DNA of 64,000 nt, taken from assembly GCF_008642315.1 (NCBI RefSeq), contig NZ_CP029192.1:7068001-7132000 (forward strand). Direction: 5' to 3'. Below the pieces are notes generated by a model. That model was not told where the DNA came from. It saw only the letters and a list, made by a program, of their open reading frames with translations, and searched no databases. Each line of letters starts with the position of its first letter. Position 1 is the first letter of the stretch. This DNA comes from Streptomyces venezuelae. GTDB taxonomy: Bacteria; Actinomycetota; Actinomycetes; Streptomycetales; Streptomycetaceae. Shown here piece after piece: positions 1-7,907 of this stretch. Position numbers and translations under genes: made by a program.

Positions 1-813
1 CCCGGCCACGATCCGCAGATCGCGCTCGGCCACGGCGGCGGACATCCGCTCGTCCGGGTTCTTGCGGAGCAGCCCCTCGATGACCGACGTGAGAGGACCG
101 GCGCGGCGGGCGGGCGGCAACTCCTCGTCCACCACCGCGCGCAGCGTGCTCAACGGCGTGTCCTGACGGAAGGGCGAGCTGCCCTCCACCGCGGCGTACA
201 GCAGCACACCGAGCGACCACAGGTCGGACGCGGGCCCCGGACGCTGCCCCAACGCCCGCTCCGGGGCGAGGAATTCGGGCGACCCGACGACCTCGCCGGT
301 CATCGTCAGCGCGGAACTCCCCTCGACCAGCGCGATCCCGAAGTCCGTCAGGACGACACGGCCGTCGTTCGCGATCAGTACGTTGCCGGGCTTCACGTCG
401 CGGTGCAGGACACCGGCGTCGTGGGCGGCGCGCAGGGCGCCGAGAATCTCGGCGCCGATCTCCGCGGTCCGCTGCGGGGTCAGCGCGCCCTCCGCCTCCA
501 GCACGTCGGAGAGGGACAGGCCGCGCACCAGCTCCATGACGATCCAGGGGCGGCCGTGCTCGCTCGCGACGTCGTAGACCGTCACCACGTTCCGGTGCGG
601 GATGCGGGCGGCCGCCCACGCCTCCCGCTCCAGGCGCACGTACAGCCGGTCCACCTCGGGCGCCGGGAGCCCGGCGGGGGCGCGCACCTCCTTGACGGCC
701 ACCTCGCGGCCGAGCACCTCGTCCCTGGCACGCCACACGGTGCCCATGCCGCCCTCGCCCAACGGGGCAAGGAGGCGGTACCGCCCGGCGATCACGCGCT
801 CTGGCCGGCTCAC
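1..813 (-). CDS. Serine/threonine protein kinase (3' end outside window)
   Basis: Hanks-type protein kinase that phosphorylates Ser/Thr on unknown substrates. The window edge cuts off the C-terminus; 271 codons are visible from a GTG start at 813, with a GGGGGG stretch about 5 bases upstream. Visible motifs are the glycine loop LGEGGMG (about residues 18-24), AVK with the ATP-binding Lys near 41, catalytic HRDVKPGN (137-144), TDFG (156-159) and APE (184-186). These make a complete catalytic core. Whether the missing part holds PASTA repeats, a membrane anchor or another sensor cannot be seen. The next gene in the same direction (NicO) lies 44 bp upstream of its start, so co-transcription is possible. 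Confidence 0.93.
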   Translation of the reverse strand, partial: MSRPERVIAGRYRLLAPLGEGGMGTVWRARDEVLGREVAVKEVRAPAGLPAPEVDRLYVRLEREAWAAARIPHRNVVTVYDVASEHGRPWIVMELVRGLSLSDVLEAEGALTPQRTAEIGAEILGALRAAHDAGVLHRDVKPGNVLIANDGRVVLTDFGIALVEGSSALTMTGEVVGSPEFLAPERALGQRPGPASDLWSLGVLLYAAVEGSSPFRQDTPLSTLRAVVDEELPPARRAGPLTSVIEGLLRKNPDERMSAAVAERDLRIVAG

Positions 814-857
814 GGGCGCCCCCCATCTGCAGCGGTGCGATTCTCCACAAAAGTAGC

Positions 858-2318
858 TCAACCGAGCGCCGTTGCAGCCCCCTTGAACACCAATCCGCAT
901 CCAAGGGCGAGAACCACGCAGGCCGAACCGAGCGGCAGGAACCGCCGGGTGCCCCGGCGCACCCACTCCGGCCCCGCGCGCCGCCCCGCGAACGACCCCA
1001 CGCGCACGACGAGGAATCCGGCGGCCGTCAGCGTGGCGGCGAGCCCCGCCCCGTACGCCACCACGAGCAGCAGCCCGAACCACGCCTCGCCGAGAGCGGC
1101 GGCGCCGACGAGCACGACGACGGCGGAGGGGCTCGGCACCAGACCCCCGGCGAAACCGAGGAAGAGCGTGCCGCGAAGGCTGGTTCCGGGGGAGCGGTGG
1201 TCGTGCGTGTGGTGGTGGCCGTGGCTGTGGGAGTGCGTGTGGTCGTGGTCGTGCGCGTGACCGTGGTCGTGGTCCGTCCCGCGCCGTCGCTGCCACGCCC
1301 TGCGTACGAGCAGCACGCCCGCCCCCGTGACGAGCAGCCCGCTGACCACGCCGAGCCAGGCGACCACCGAAGGACCCGCGGCGGAGCCCCCGCTCACCAG
1401 CAGGCCGAGGGCGAGCACGCCCAGGGTGTGCGTGACGGTCACGGACGCGGCGAGCGGCAGCACGTCGCGTACGGAGGCACGGCCGCGGGCGGCGGCGGTG
1501 GCGGCCATGAGGGTCTTCCCGTGGCCCGGCGCGAGCGCGTGCAGGGCGCCGAGGAGCACGGCGGTGCCGAGGGCGAGCGCCGCGAAGGCCGGGGTGAGCG
1601 GATGCCGGCCGACGAGGCCGGTGAGGGCCCGCGCCCAGCGGTCGGCACCACGGGGCAGCACGGAAGCCACGCCGCTCTCCGGTTCCGCGGGGCGGTCGTC
1701 CGCGAGGGCGGGGCCGCCCGGCGTGATCCGCAGTGACGCGGACGCGGTGTCGGGCGGGGCGGCGAGCAGCCGCTTCGGGTAGCGGGTGAGGCGCTGCGAC
1801 GCGGAGGTCTCCGGCACGTCGGAGCGGGTGAGGGCCATCCGGTCGCCGCGGGCGGTGATCTCCCGCCAGCCGGTGCCGTCCCGCGCGCCGCTCCGGAACC
1901 CGACGCTCACCCGGTCCTTCCGCGGCAGGGGAGCGGTGAGGGTGCATTCGACGCGGAGGGTGTCGAGCCCCGCCTGGCCGGGACGGACGCGGGCCCGCGC
2001 GGCGCGCACCGTCAGCTCCGCGTCCCGTCCGGAGACGGTGACGCGGGCGTCGTCGGCGGCGGCCCGGCAGCGCTGCTCCGCCCAGGCGGCGCGGCCGGTC
2101 TCGCGGATGCGCGGGGCGGCCTGGGCGGCGGGGATCTCGGCGAGGTCCTCCACGTGCTCGACCGTCAGCTTCCCCGGCGCGGCGACGAGTCCGTCGTACC
2201 GGCTGACGGTGAAGTTGCCCAGCGGGTGCGCGTGCGCGGTCCCGCCGAGGCCGCCGAGCGCGACGACCACCCCGAGCACGAGGCAGACCCAGAACCCCCA
2301 CAGCTTGCGGCGCCTCAC
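858..2318 (-). CDS. NicO/RcnA-like nickel/cobalt transporter with His-rich loop
   Basis: Predicted membrane transporter of the NicO (RcnA/HoxN-like) group for Ni2+ or Co2+, 486 aa from a GTG. The N-terminus has a signal or first membrane segment ending at an AHAHPLGN motif, followed by an extracytoplasmic domain of about 200 residues. A multi-helix region follows, beginning with the family motif HALAPGHGKT. Between helices lies a very His/Asp-rich loop (roughly residues 345-380, repeated H-D-H and H-S-H pairs), a likely metal-binding site. The start overlaps the TPR gene stop by four bases (GTGA), so it is translationally coupled and the last gene of the DUF4331-TPR-NicO set. Metal specificity and direction of transport are not determined by the sequence. 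Confidence 0.88.
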   Translation of the reverse strand: MRRRKLWGFWVCLVLGVVVALGGLGGTAHAHPLGNFTVSRYDGLVAAPGKLTVEHVEDLAEIPAAQAAPRIRETGRAAWAEQRCRAAADDARVTVSGRDAELTVRAARARVRPGQAGLDTLRVECTLTAPLPRKDRVSVGFRSGARDGTGWREITARGDRMALTRSDVPETSASQRLTRYPKRLLAAPPDTASASLRITPGGPALADDRPAEPESGVASVLPRGADRWARALTGLVGRHPLTPAFAALALGTAVLLGALHALAPGHGKTLMAATAAARGRASVRDVLPLAASVTVTHTLGVLALGLLVSGGSAAGPSVVAWLGVVSGLLVTGAGVLLVRRAWQRRRGTDHDHGHAHDHDHTHSHSHGHHHTHDHRSPGTSLRGTLFLGFAGGLVPSPSAVVVLVGAAALGEAWFGLLLVVAYGAGLAATLTAAGFLVVRVGSFAGRRAGPEWVRRGTRRFLPLGSACVVLALGCGLVFKGAATALG

Positions 2319-3652
2319 GACGCGTCACCTCCGAGCGACCGCAGCGCCTCCCGCGCCTCGCGCGCACCCACCGGCGAGAAACCGGGGTTCAGACGCAGGG
2401 CCGACGTCAGCGACCCGCGCGCCGCCGCCTCGTCCCCGACGGCCCGCTCGATCATCCCGCGGTGATAGCGGAACGCCGCCTCCTTGAACCCCGTGGCGGT
2501 GGCGCGTCGCGCGTACCTGAGCGCCTCCTCGTCCCGCCCGTTCACGTGCAATGCCCAGCCGAGCGCGTCCGCCGTGTGCACGGTCCTGCGCCGCTCCCAC
2601 TCGGCGCGCGCCGCCCGCAGCGCCTCCGCCCTGTCCCCGTGGTCGGCCTCGGCGAGAGCCGTGTCCAGGTCGGGGTCGACCCCGTTGGCCCGGGCCAGCG
2701 CGGCCCACACGTCCACGAGGCGGTACTGCTCACGGGCCCGCCCCAGGTCGCCCTTCGCCTCGTAGAGCTCGCCGAGCGCCACCAGGGGACCGGGCAGCGG
2801 CTGCCGTCCGACGACGTCCCGCAGCCCGGCCAGCGCCGCGGCCGTCCCGCCCCGCGCCGCCCGCGCCCGGGCCCGGCACTCCAGGGCGGGCAGATACGTG
2901 GAGTCGGCGCGCAGCGCGGCCCCGCAGTGGCGCAGCGCGGCCTTGTACTCGCCTTGCCGCCACGCCAGTTGCCCGAGGGAGGTCGCCACGTACGCGACGT
3001 CGCCGGGCGCGGTCGCCCCGTCGAGTGCCCGCTCCAGGACGCGCCGCGCCGACGCCGTGTCGCCGCGCAGCTCACGTACGTACGCGTACCGCGTGAAGAC
3101 GGGGACGCCGGGCCGCCGCTCGTCCGCCTCGTCGGCCGCGCGGGACGCCGCGCCGTAGCGCCCGAGTTCGACGAGGGCGTCGATGCGGGTGGCCAGGGCC
3201 CGTTCGCTGTACGGGTTCTCGGCTAGGGCGGCCTCGGCGTGGCGCAGTGCGCCACGGAAGTCGTGCCGGGCGGCGGCGACGGCGGCGCGCCCCGCGAGCG
3301 CCGCGTCGTAGCCGGGGCGCAGCTCCAGCGAGCGGTCCAGGGCGCGGTCGGCGGCGCGGTAGAGGGCGGGGTCGCCGCGCGTGCGGGCCTGCTCGACGTA
3401 GGCCGTGCCGAGCGTGGCCCAGGACGTGAAGTCCTTCGGCTGCTCGCGCAGCCTGGTGCGGAGCGCCTCCACGCCCCGGTCGAGGTCGCCGCCGCGCAGA
3501 CCGTCGAGCGGCGCCGCGGGCCCGACCGCGGCGGGCGTCGAGCGCCCCGCCCCGTCGTCGCCCGGGCCGCCGCCGACGACGAGGGCGCCCGAGGTGAGCG
3601 CGAGGGCCAGCGCGACGACGGCCACCGCGCTCCGTACGGAGATGCGTGCCAT
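2315..3652 (-). CDS. Tetratricopeptide repeat lipoprotein-like/secreted protein
   Basis: 445-aa TPR protein. I chose the ATG at 3652 (MARISVRS) because it is followed by a clear hydrophobic N-terminal segment (AVAVVALALALTSGALVVGG) and preceded by AAGGA about 12 bases upstream; the open frame extends further but that part is low-complexity. Successive helix pairs with alanine/leucine spacing and motifs such as YDAALAGRAAVA, NPYSERALATRID and YLPALECRARARA indicate many TPR units, so it is probably an exported or membrane-anchored scaffold. It lies 136 bp downstream of DUF4331 and overlaps the NicO start. The partner protein is not known; co-expression with DUF4331 and NicO is inferred from layout. 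Confidence 0.85.
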   Translation of the reverse strand: MARISVRSAVAVVALALALTSGALVVGGGPGDDGAGRSTPAAVGPAAPLDGLRGGDLDRGVEALRTRLREQPKDFTSWATLGTAYVEQARTRGDPALYRAADRALDRSLELRPGYDAALAGRAAVAAARHDFRGALRHAEAALAENPYSERALATRIDALVELGRYGAASRAADEADERRPGVPVFTRYAYVRELRGDTASARRVLERALDGATAPGDVAYVATSLGQLAWRQGEYKAALRHCGAALRADSTYLPALECRARARAARGGTAAALAGLRDVVGRQPLPGPLVALGELYEAKGDLGRAREQYRLVDVWAALARANGVDPDLDTALAEADHGDRAEALRAARAEWERRRTVHTADALGWALHVNGRDEEALRYARRATATGFKEAAFRYHRGMIERAVGDEAAARGSLTSALRLNPGFSPVGAREAREALRSLGGDAS

Positions 3653-3788
3653 GGAGAGGGCCAATCCTTCGAAGGAGCGGAAGCAGAGCGGGACAGGAGG
3701 GGAGAGGCGCGGCCCGCAGGGGGATGTGGTGCGGACCGCGCCCGTTCGGGGAGGAGCCGTGAGGAGGCCCGGTACGGGCCCGAGGGGA

Positions 3789-5339
3789 TCAGAGGACCCC
3801 GCCGGCCCCCCGCCTCCGCGCCCGCCACCACGCGAGCCCGAGCCCGACGAGCAGCACACCCGCGGCTCCGGCCGCCGCGGAGGCGATCAGCACCGCGTCG
3901 GACCCGCCGGACCCGTCGGACGACGGGGCCCGGACCTCCGACCCGCCCCCGAGCGCCCCGCGCATCGAGGTGTTGTCGCCGCCGCCCTTGGCCGCCGGAG
4001 CGTGCGTCGGTGACGTGGGCAGCGCCAGGTACGGGAACGCCTTGCCGAACGCCCGGTCGTTCGCGTCCACCGCGTCGCCCAAGTCGTTCTTGGCGCCGAC
4101 GAGTTCACCCGCGACGGCCTGCAGCTCGATGTCGACGACGTCGTCGGCGAGCCGCCGCCCGTTCGGGAATCCCGCGGTGTCCCCGTCGAGGACGCCGAGC
4201 CGCTTGGGGTCGGCCGACGGCTTGATGGAGGTGTTGAGCCGCAGGGCCTCCGCCGGGCGCACGTTCGGCGGCTGGTTGAGGTCCTTCACGCCGGTCAGGA
4301 AGACGGAGACCAGGTCCTTCCTGGGCTCGGCCGGTGCCTTGATGCCGTAGACCTTCTCCAGCAGCTTCGGCAGCTCGGGCTTCTGCACGTACGGCAGGAA
4401 GTCCGCGTCGTTCCACGGTGAGGACGCGTTGAACTTGTCCTTGTCCTTCAGCGGCACCACGAGCTCGTTGACCAGCGGGTTGCCGAGCCGCGACACCTGC
4501 GTGTAGCCGCCCTTGGCGTTCTTGCGCTGGGTCGTCGACCAGACGCCGACCGTCGGCTGCTTCTCCGACTGGCGTATCTCGGCGGTCGGGACCTGGAGCG
4601 CGACCGAGTTCACGCTGTACCCCTTGAGGGTGTCGTCGCCGACCTGCGAGAGGTCGCCCCCGTACAGCGAGTCGAACACCTGCAGGTCGAGGAAGAACGG
4701 GTCGTCGGCCTGCCCCACGTACGACGTGCCGCCGCCCGCGACCTTCCGCACCGCCTGGTCGCGGAGCTTCTTGTAGTCGGGCATCGAGGCGTCGCCCACC
4801 CGCGACGGCGCGACCGGCAGGTCGTTCGCGAGCTTCTTGGTGGAGACGACCTTCTGGTCCTTCAGCTTCAGCAGGTCGATGTCGTACGTCTGCGTGAAGT
4901 TGAGGTCGGGGTCGTCGAGGCTCGTCACCTGGCCGGTGTTGTAAAGGAAGGTGTTGCCGTTCTTGACCTTGCTGTCGAACGTCCAGCGATAGAGCAGATC
5001 GCCCTGTGCGTCGCCGTCGCTGTCGATGTGGATGTCGTACTGGGCGTCCTCAGGGAAGGGGTAGAAGTTGGGCCCGCCCGCGGGCTCCTCGAACGGGGTC
5101 CAGTTCGCCACGAGGGTCGTGGTGTCCGGCTTGTCGGGGCTGACGAACGCGTACACGTCCGTGTTGTCGTACTGGGGCTGACCCGAGATCAGCGGGGCCT
5201 CCCGGTGGCTGGAGGCCCGCGCCGAGCCCGGCTCCAGCGCACTCGCCCCGGCGGCTGCGAGCCCCCCGGCGGCGAGTGCGCCGCAGACCAGCGCGGCGAG
5301 GCCGCGACGCCCCTGCCGGCTCCTGGCATGTGCTGTCAT
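3789..5339 (-). CDS. DUF4331 family secreted protein with C-terminal membrane anchor
   Basis: 516 aa, ATG at 5339 (MTAHARSR), chosen because a basic n-region and hydrophobic core (LAALVCGALAAGGLAAAGASA) follow at once. The mature part begins ASSHREAPLISGQPQYDNTD, the characteristic start of DUF4331 proteins. It continues with YAFVSPD, FYPFPEDAQYDIHIDSDGDA and a late DVVDIELQAVAG segment. The extreme C-terminus is a single hydrophobic helix (VLIASAAAGAAGVLLVGLGLAWW) followed by RARRR, so the protein is likely anchored outside the membrane; no LPXTG sortase motif is visible. The DUF4331 function is unknown. It is the first gene of a leftward set with TPR and NicO and is divergent from the sigma factor gene. 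Confidence 0.9.
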   Translation of the reverse strand: MTAHARSRQGRRGLAALVCGALAAGGLAAAGASALEPGSARASSHREAPLISGQPQYDNTDVYAFVSPDKPDTTTLVANWTPFEEPAGGPNFYPFPEDAQYDIHIDSDGDAQGDLLYRWTFDSKVKNGNTFLYNTGQVTSLDDPDLNFTQTYDIDLLKLKDQKVVSTKKLANDLPVAPSRVGDASMPDYKKLRDQAVRKVAGGGTSYVGQADDPFFLDLQVFDSLYGGDLSQVGDDTLKGYSVNSVALQVPTAEIRQSEKQPTVGVWSTTQRKNAKGGYTQVSRLGNPLVNELVVPLKDKDKFNASSPWNDADFLPYVQKPELPKLLEKVYGIKAPAEPRKDLVSVFLTGVKDLNQPPNVRPAEALRLNTSIKPSADPKRLGVLDGDTAGFPNGRRLADDVVDIELQAVAGELVGAKNDLGDAVDANDRAFGKAFPYLALPTSPTHAPAAKGGGDNTSMRGALGGGSEVRAPSSDGSGGSDAVLIASAAAGAAGVLLVGLGLAWWRARRRGAGGVL

Positions 5340-5415
5340 CGCATCCGTCCTTGCGTGTCCGATGCACCTGGTCCGACCCGGCCGACTGGTGCGCACGGGT
5401 CGACTGACACAGGCC

Positions 5416-5443
5416 ATTCGGGGCCGCCGCACGGGCGGATTGG
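5416..5443 (-). promoter_or_regulatory. Possible SigK-type promoter for DUF4331 operon
   Basis: Read on the minus strand: CCAATCC (5443-5437), then CCGAAT (5421-5416), with a 15-16 base spacer depending on how the -35 is framed. The -10 is a perfect match to the mycobacterial SigK consensus (CCATCC-N16/17-CCGAAT), while the -35 has one extra A. It would start transcription about 70 bases before the DUF4331 ATG. This is weaker than the divergent match for the sigma gene itself. Confidence 0.45.
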
Positions 5444-5452
5444 CGCGGGTTT

Positions 5453-5480
5453 CCATCCGCCCCGGGCCCCCGCGCCGAAT
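5453..5480 (+). promoter_or_regulatory. SigK-type autoregulatory promoter
   Basis: CCATCC at 5453-5458, a 16-base spacer, and CCGAAT at 5475-5480. This is an exact match to the consensus known for mycobacterial SigK. It lies about 50 bases before the ATG of the sigma factor gene and on its strand. Autoregulation is the natural reading; a transcript start has not been shown. Confidence 0.7.
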
Positions 5481-5530
5481 GCCGGGCAGCCGCACGAGCG
5501 GCCGTCAGGTGTCGGGGGACGGGGGAGCGG

Positions 5531-6073
5531 ATGGAAGCGGACGAACTGCTGCCGAGGGTGGCGAAGGGAGACCAGGAGGCGTTCGAGGAGCTGTACGGAC
5601 TGGTGTCGGGGCAGGTGTTCGGCCTGGTGCGCAGAGTCCTGCGCGACCACGCGCAGTCCGAGGAGGTGGCGCAGGAGGTGCTCGTCGAACTCTGGCGCTC
5701 CGCTCCCCGCTTCGACCCGGCGCGCGGCCGCGCCCTGCCGTGGATCCTCACGCTGGCGCACCGCAGGGCGGTGGACCGGGTGCGCAGCGTGCGGGCGGCG
5801 GCCGACCGGGAGGCGCGTGCGGCGCGGCACGGCGAGGGCCCCGCCTTCGACCAGGTCGCCGAGGCGGTCGAGGCGGGTCTTGAGCGCGAGTCGGTGCGCG
5901 GCTGTCTCGGCAGCCTCACCGAGCTCCAGCGCCAGGCGGTCGTGCTCGCCTATTACGACGGCCGCACCTACCGCGAGGTGGCCCGGCACCTCTGCGTGCC
6001 GCTGGGCACGGTCAAGACCCGCATGCGGGACGGGCTGCTGCGGCTGCGGGACTGCCTGGAGGCCGTCCTGTGA
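5531..6073 (+). CDS. sigK: RNA polymerase ECF sigma factor, SigK-like
   Basis: 180-aa sigma-70 family protein of ECF size. Region 2 spans about residues 15-80 (GDQEAFEELYGLV, VLRDHAQSEEVAQEVLVELW, LAHRRAVDRVRS). Region 4 spans about 115-175 (LTELQRQAVVLAYYDGRTYREVARHL, TVKTRMRDGLLRLRDCL). The pattern AHRRAVDRVR plus AYY.G.TY.EV and SRMRDAL-like end resembles Mycobacterium SigK. The ATG follows GGGGGAGCGG. In mycobacteria SigK is paired with anti-sigma RskA, but no anti-sigma gene follows here; the next 480 bp are non-coding. A perfect SigK-type promoter lies upstream and the DUF4331 set is divergent, so these genes are the obvious candidate regulon. The symbol is by similarity from memory. 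Confidence 0.85.
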   Translation: MEADELLPRVAKGDQEAFEELYGLVSGQVFGLVRRVLRDHAQSEEVAQEVLVELWRSAPRFDPARGRALPWILTLAHRRAVDRVRSVRAAADREARAARHGEGPAFDQVAEAVEAGLERESVRGCLGSLTELQRQAVVLAYYDGRTYREVARHLCVPLGTVKTRMRDGLLRLRDCLEAVL

Positions 6074-6554
6074 GGCCGCCCCGTGACGGAGGGCGTGGGG
6101 GCCGAGGGGGTGGGAGGCCCGCCGTACGCCTGGCGTGCGCGGCCTCCGCCCCGGCGCCGCCCGCCGCGCGGGGACGGGGGCGGGCTGCCGTACGCCGAAC
6201 GCCCCGGGCGGGGGCCGTCGGGCGTACGTGCCCGAGTCGGTCCCTTATCCCCGTCTCTGTCACCGTCGACGCGCCACAAGGGGCGGAAACCGCACGTGAG
6301 ATAGCCCACGTCCGGGTCCTCCCGCAGGCGCGGGACGGCCGGGCCGGGCCCGCACCGGCAGGGCGATCGGGCTCCCTCCGACCCACTGTCGAACCCTTTG
6401 TCCAACTCGCCCTGGAATCAGTTGGATTCGGAGAGTAATCGTCAACCTCCTTACGGGGTAGGTGAATCCTGTGACCGGGATACACGCGTGTACCGATGGG
6501 GCGATAGGGTTAACCTGCCCTGGGCCGGGTGCCCTCGTACGGGTGGGGAGTGAC
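6074..6554. other. 481-bp non-coding region between sigK and small gene
   Basis: I see no credible gene here. Reading frames exist only as high-GC shadows with arginine/glycine-rich composition. The right third is less GC-rich and holds a perfect 12-bp palindrome and a TAGGGT hexamer, so it is probably the promoter and leader of the small gene at 6555. No known riboswitch core could be recognised by eye. Confidence 0.6.
6481..6492. promoter_or_regulatory. Perfect 12-bp palindrome TACACGCGTGTA
   Basis: TACACGCGTGTA is its own reverse complement and sits 63 bases before the start of the small conserved gene, just upstream of a Streptomyces-like -10 hexamer (TAGGGT, 6505-6510). The position suits a repressor or activator site. 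No regulator gene nearby is an obvious partner. Confidence 0.4.
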
Positions 6555-6824
6555 ATGGAACAGATAACAGTGCGCAGCAGGGCGCGTGTCCCTGCGATCA
6601 CTTGTGGCAGCAGCGCGAGCAGCTCGCGTCTCGATCGTCACCTCTCGGTGCTGGGCGGCCCCGCCGTCCCGCAGCGTGAGGCGCACGAGGCGACGTTGCT
6701 GATGCGTGAGCTGACCTCACGTGACGCCGCGCACGCCCGCAGCAGCAGGGGTGCCCGAGTGAGCCGTGTCTCGCTCTTCGCGCCGCTGCGCCGGTTGCGG
6801 CGTTCGCTGTTCGGCGGACGCTGA
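6555..6824 (+). CDS. Small conserved actinobacterial protein, function unknown
   Basis: 89 aa, ATG at 6555 with GGGGAG four bases before it. The sequence is basic and Ser/Arg-rich: ARVPAITCGSSASSSRLDRHLSVLGG in the first half, then EATLLMRELTSRDAAHARSSRG, and a basic tail FAPLRRLRRSLFGGR. From memory, near-identical small proteins occur in many Streptomyces, but no function is known to me. There is one cysteine, no clear membrane segment and no signal peptide. It is monocistronic: a non-coding region precedes it, and a hairpin at 6849-6865 followed by ATCTTT ends it before the convergent ABC permease gene. A precursor peptide or regulator are both possible. Confidence 0.7.
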   Translation: MEQITVRSRARVPAITCGSSASSSRLDRHLSVLGGPAVPQREAHEATLLMRELTSRDAAHARSSRGARVSRVSLFAPLRRLRRSLFGGR

Positions 6825-6848
6825 CCGCGGGTGGTCCCCGGGACTGAA

Positions 6849-6870
6849 CCGCCGCTCCGCGGCGGATCTT
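6849..6870 (+). terminator. Factor-independent terminator of small gene
   Basis: CCGCCGC-TCC-GCGGCGG forms a perfect 7-bp stem with a 3-base loop, followed by ATCTTT. It starts 24 bases after the stop of the 89-aa gene. Confidence 0.7.
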
Positions 6871-7045
6871 TCCCCCCACTCCGCTCCGCTCCGTAGTCAC
6901 CCATCGCCCCCCGCACGCATCACCCGTGCCGTGTGCACCCGTCACACCGCAAGGTTTCAGCCAGAACCGCATCGACCGCCGGGCCGAATCGCCCAAACTC
7001 CCCCGGTCGGTGCGGTTTTGCTGTACTTGCTCCCCTGTCGGTGGT

Positions 7046-7828
7046 TCAGCGTGGGCCGCGCGCGTAGCGCCGGACGGCGAGCGGGACGCACACCGCTAGC
7101 AGCGCGAGCGACCACAGGACCGCCCCCGCCACCGGGTGTGCGACCGGCCATGCCGCGTCCGCCGGGACCGGGGCGTTGCCGAACAGGTCGCGCACCGCCG
7201 TCGCCACCGCGCTGATCGGATTCCACTCGGCGACGACACGCAGCCAGGACGGCAGCCCGTCGGTCGGGAGGTACGCGTTCGAGAGCAGCGGCAGCATGAA
7301 CGTCGCGCTCCCCAGCTGGCCCGCCGCCTCCTCGCTCCGCGACGCGAGCCCGAGCAGGATGCCGACCCAGGTGGTCGCGCACCGGAAGAGCAGCAGAAGC
7401 CCGAACGCGCCCGCGGCGGCGAACGGCCCGCCCTCGATCCGCCACCCCATGGCGAGCCCGACGAGCACCAGCGGCACGAGCCCCGCCGCTGTCGTCACCA
7501 GATCGGCGAGCGCCTGCCCGAGCGGCACGGCCGCCCTGCTCATCGGCAGCGTCCGCAGCCGGTCCATCACACCCCGGTGGGTGTCCTGGGCGGCGGTGAA
7601 CATGCCGGTCATGATGCCGTTGGCGGCAGTCGCGACGAGCATCCCGGGCACCAGGAAGGCCCGGTAGTCGGAGCCCGGCATCGCGAGGGCGCTGCCGAAG
7701 ACGTAGCCGAAGAAGAGCAGGAAGACGATGGGCATGGTCTGGGTCATGACGAGGATCGCGGGGGCGTGCCGGACGCGTTGCAGGTGACGGCCGAGCATGG
7801 TGGTGCCGTCGAGGAGGATGGCGCTCAT
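7046..7828 (-). CDS. ABC-2 type transporter permease (DrrB-like)
   Basis: 260-aa membrane permease of the ABC-2 type, as in drug and polyketide exporters. The cytoplasmic N-terminus (HLQRVRHAPAILVMTQTMPIVFLLFFGYVFGSAL) leads into the first helix; GSDYRAFLVPGMLV, the FTAAQDTHRGVMDRLRTLPMSRAAV coupling segment and later helices follow the DrrB pattern. About six membrane helices are visible. The ATG at 7828 is 79 bp after the ATPase gene stop, so the two form one leftward operon. Together they should export a hydrophobic compound under control of the divergent TetR. The substrate cannot be inferred. Confidence 0.92.
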   Translation of the reverse strand: MSAILLDGTTMLGRHLQRVRHAPAILVMTQTMPIVFLLFFGYVFGSALAMPGSDYRAFLVPGMLVATAANGIMTGMFTAAQDTHRGVMDRLRTLPMSRAAVPLGQALADLVTTAAGLVPLVLVGLAMGWRIEGGPFAAAGAFGLLLLFRCATTWVGILLGLASRSEEAAGQLGSATFMLPLLSNAYLPTDGLPSWLRVVAEWNPISAVATAVRDLFGNAPVPADAAWPVAHPVAGAVLWSLALLAVCVPLAVRRYARGPR

Positions 7829-7907
7829 GGGGGAGGCCTCCGGGGGTCGGGAGCCGGGTTTCGTGCCGGGTGTCGTGCCGGGTTTCGGGGGCGGCCGGAA
7901 GGCCGGT

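Noticed and set aside
3653..3859. N-terminal extension of the TPR protein
   Set aside because: The 69 extra residues are Gly/Pro/Ser-rich and precede a proper signal-like segment; the ATG at 3652 has a plausible ribosome site.
6505..6510. TAGGGT as a proven promoter -10
   Set aside because: No acceptable -35 lies 16-19 bases upstream; kept only as a note.
6074..6554. Riboswitch or small RNA before the 89-aa gene
   Set aside because: No TPP, cobalamin, SAM or ydaO-type conserved core could be found by eye.
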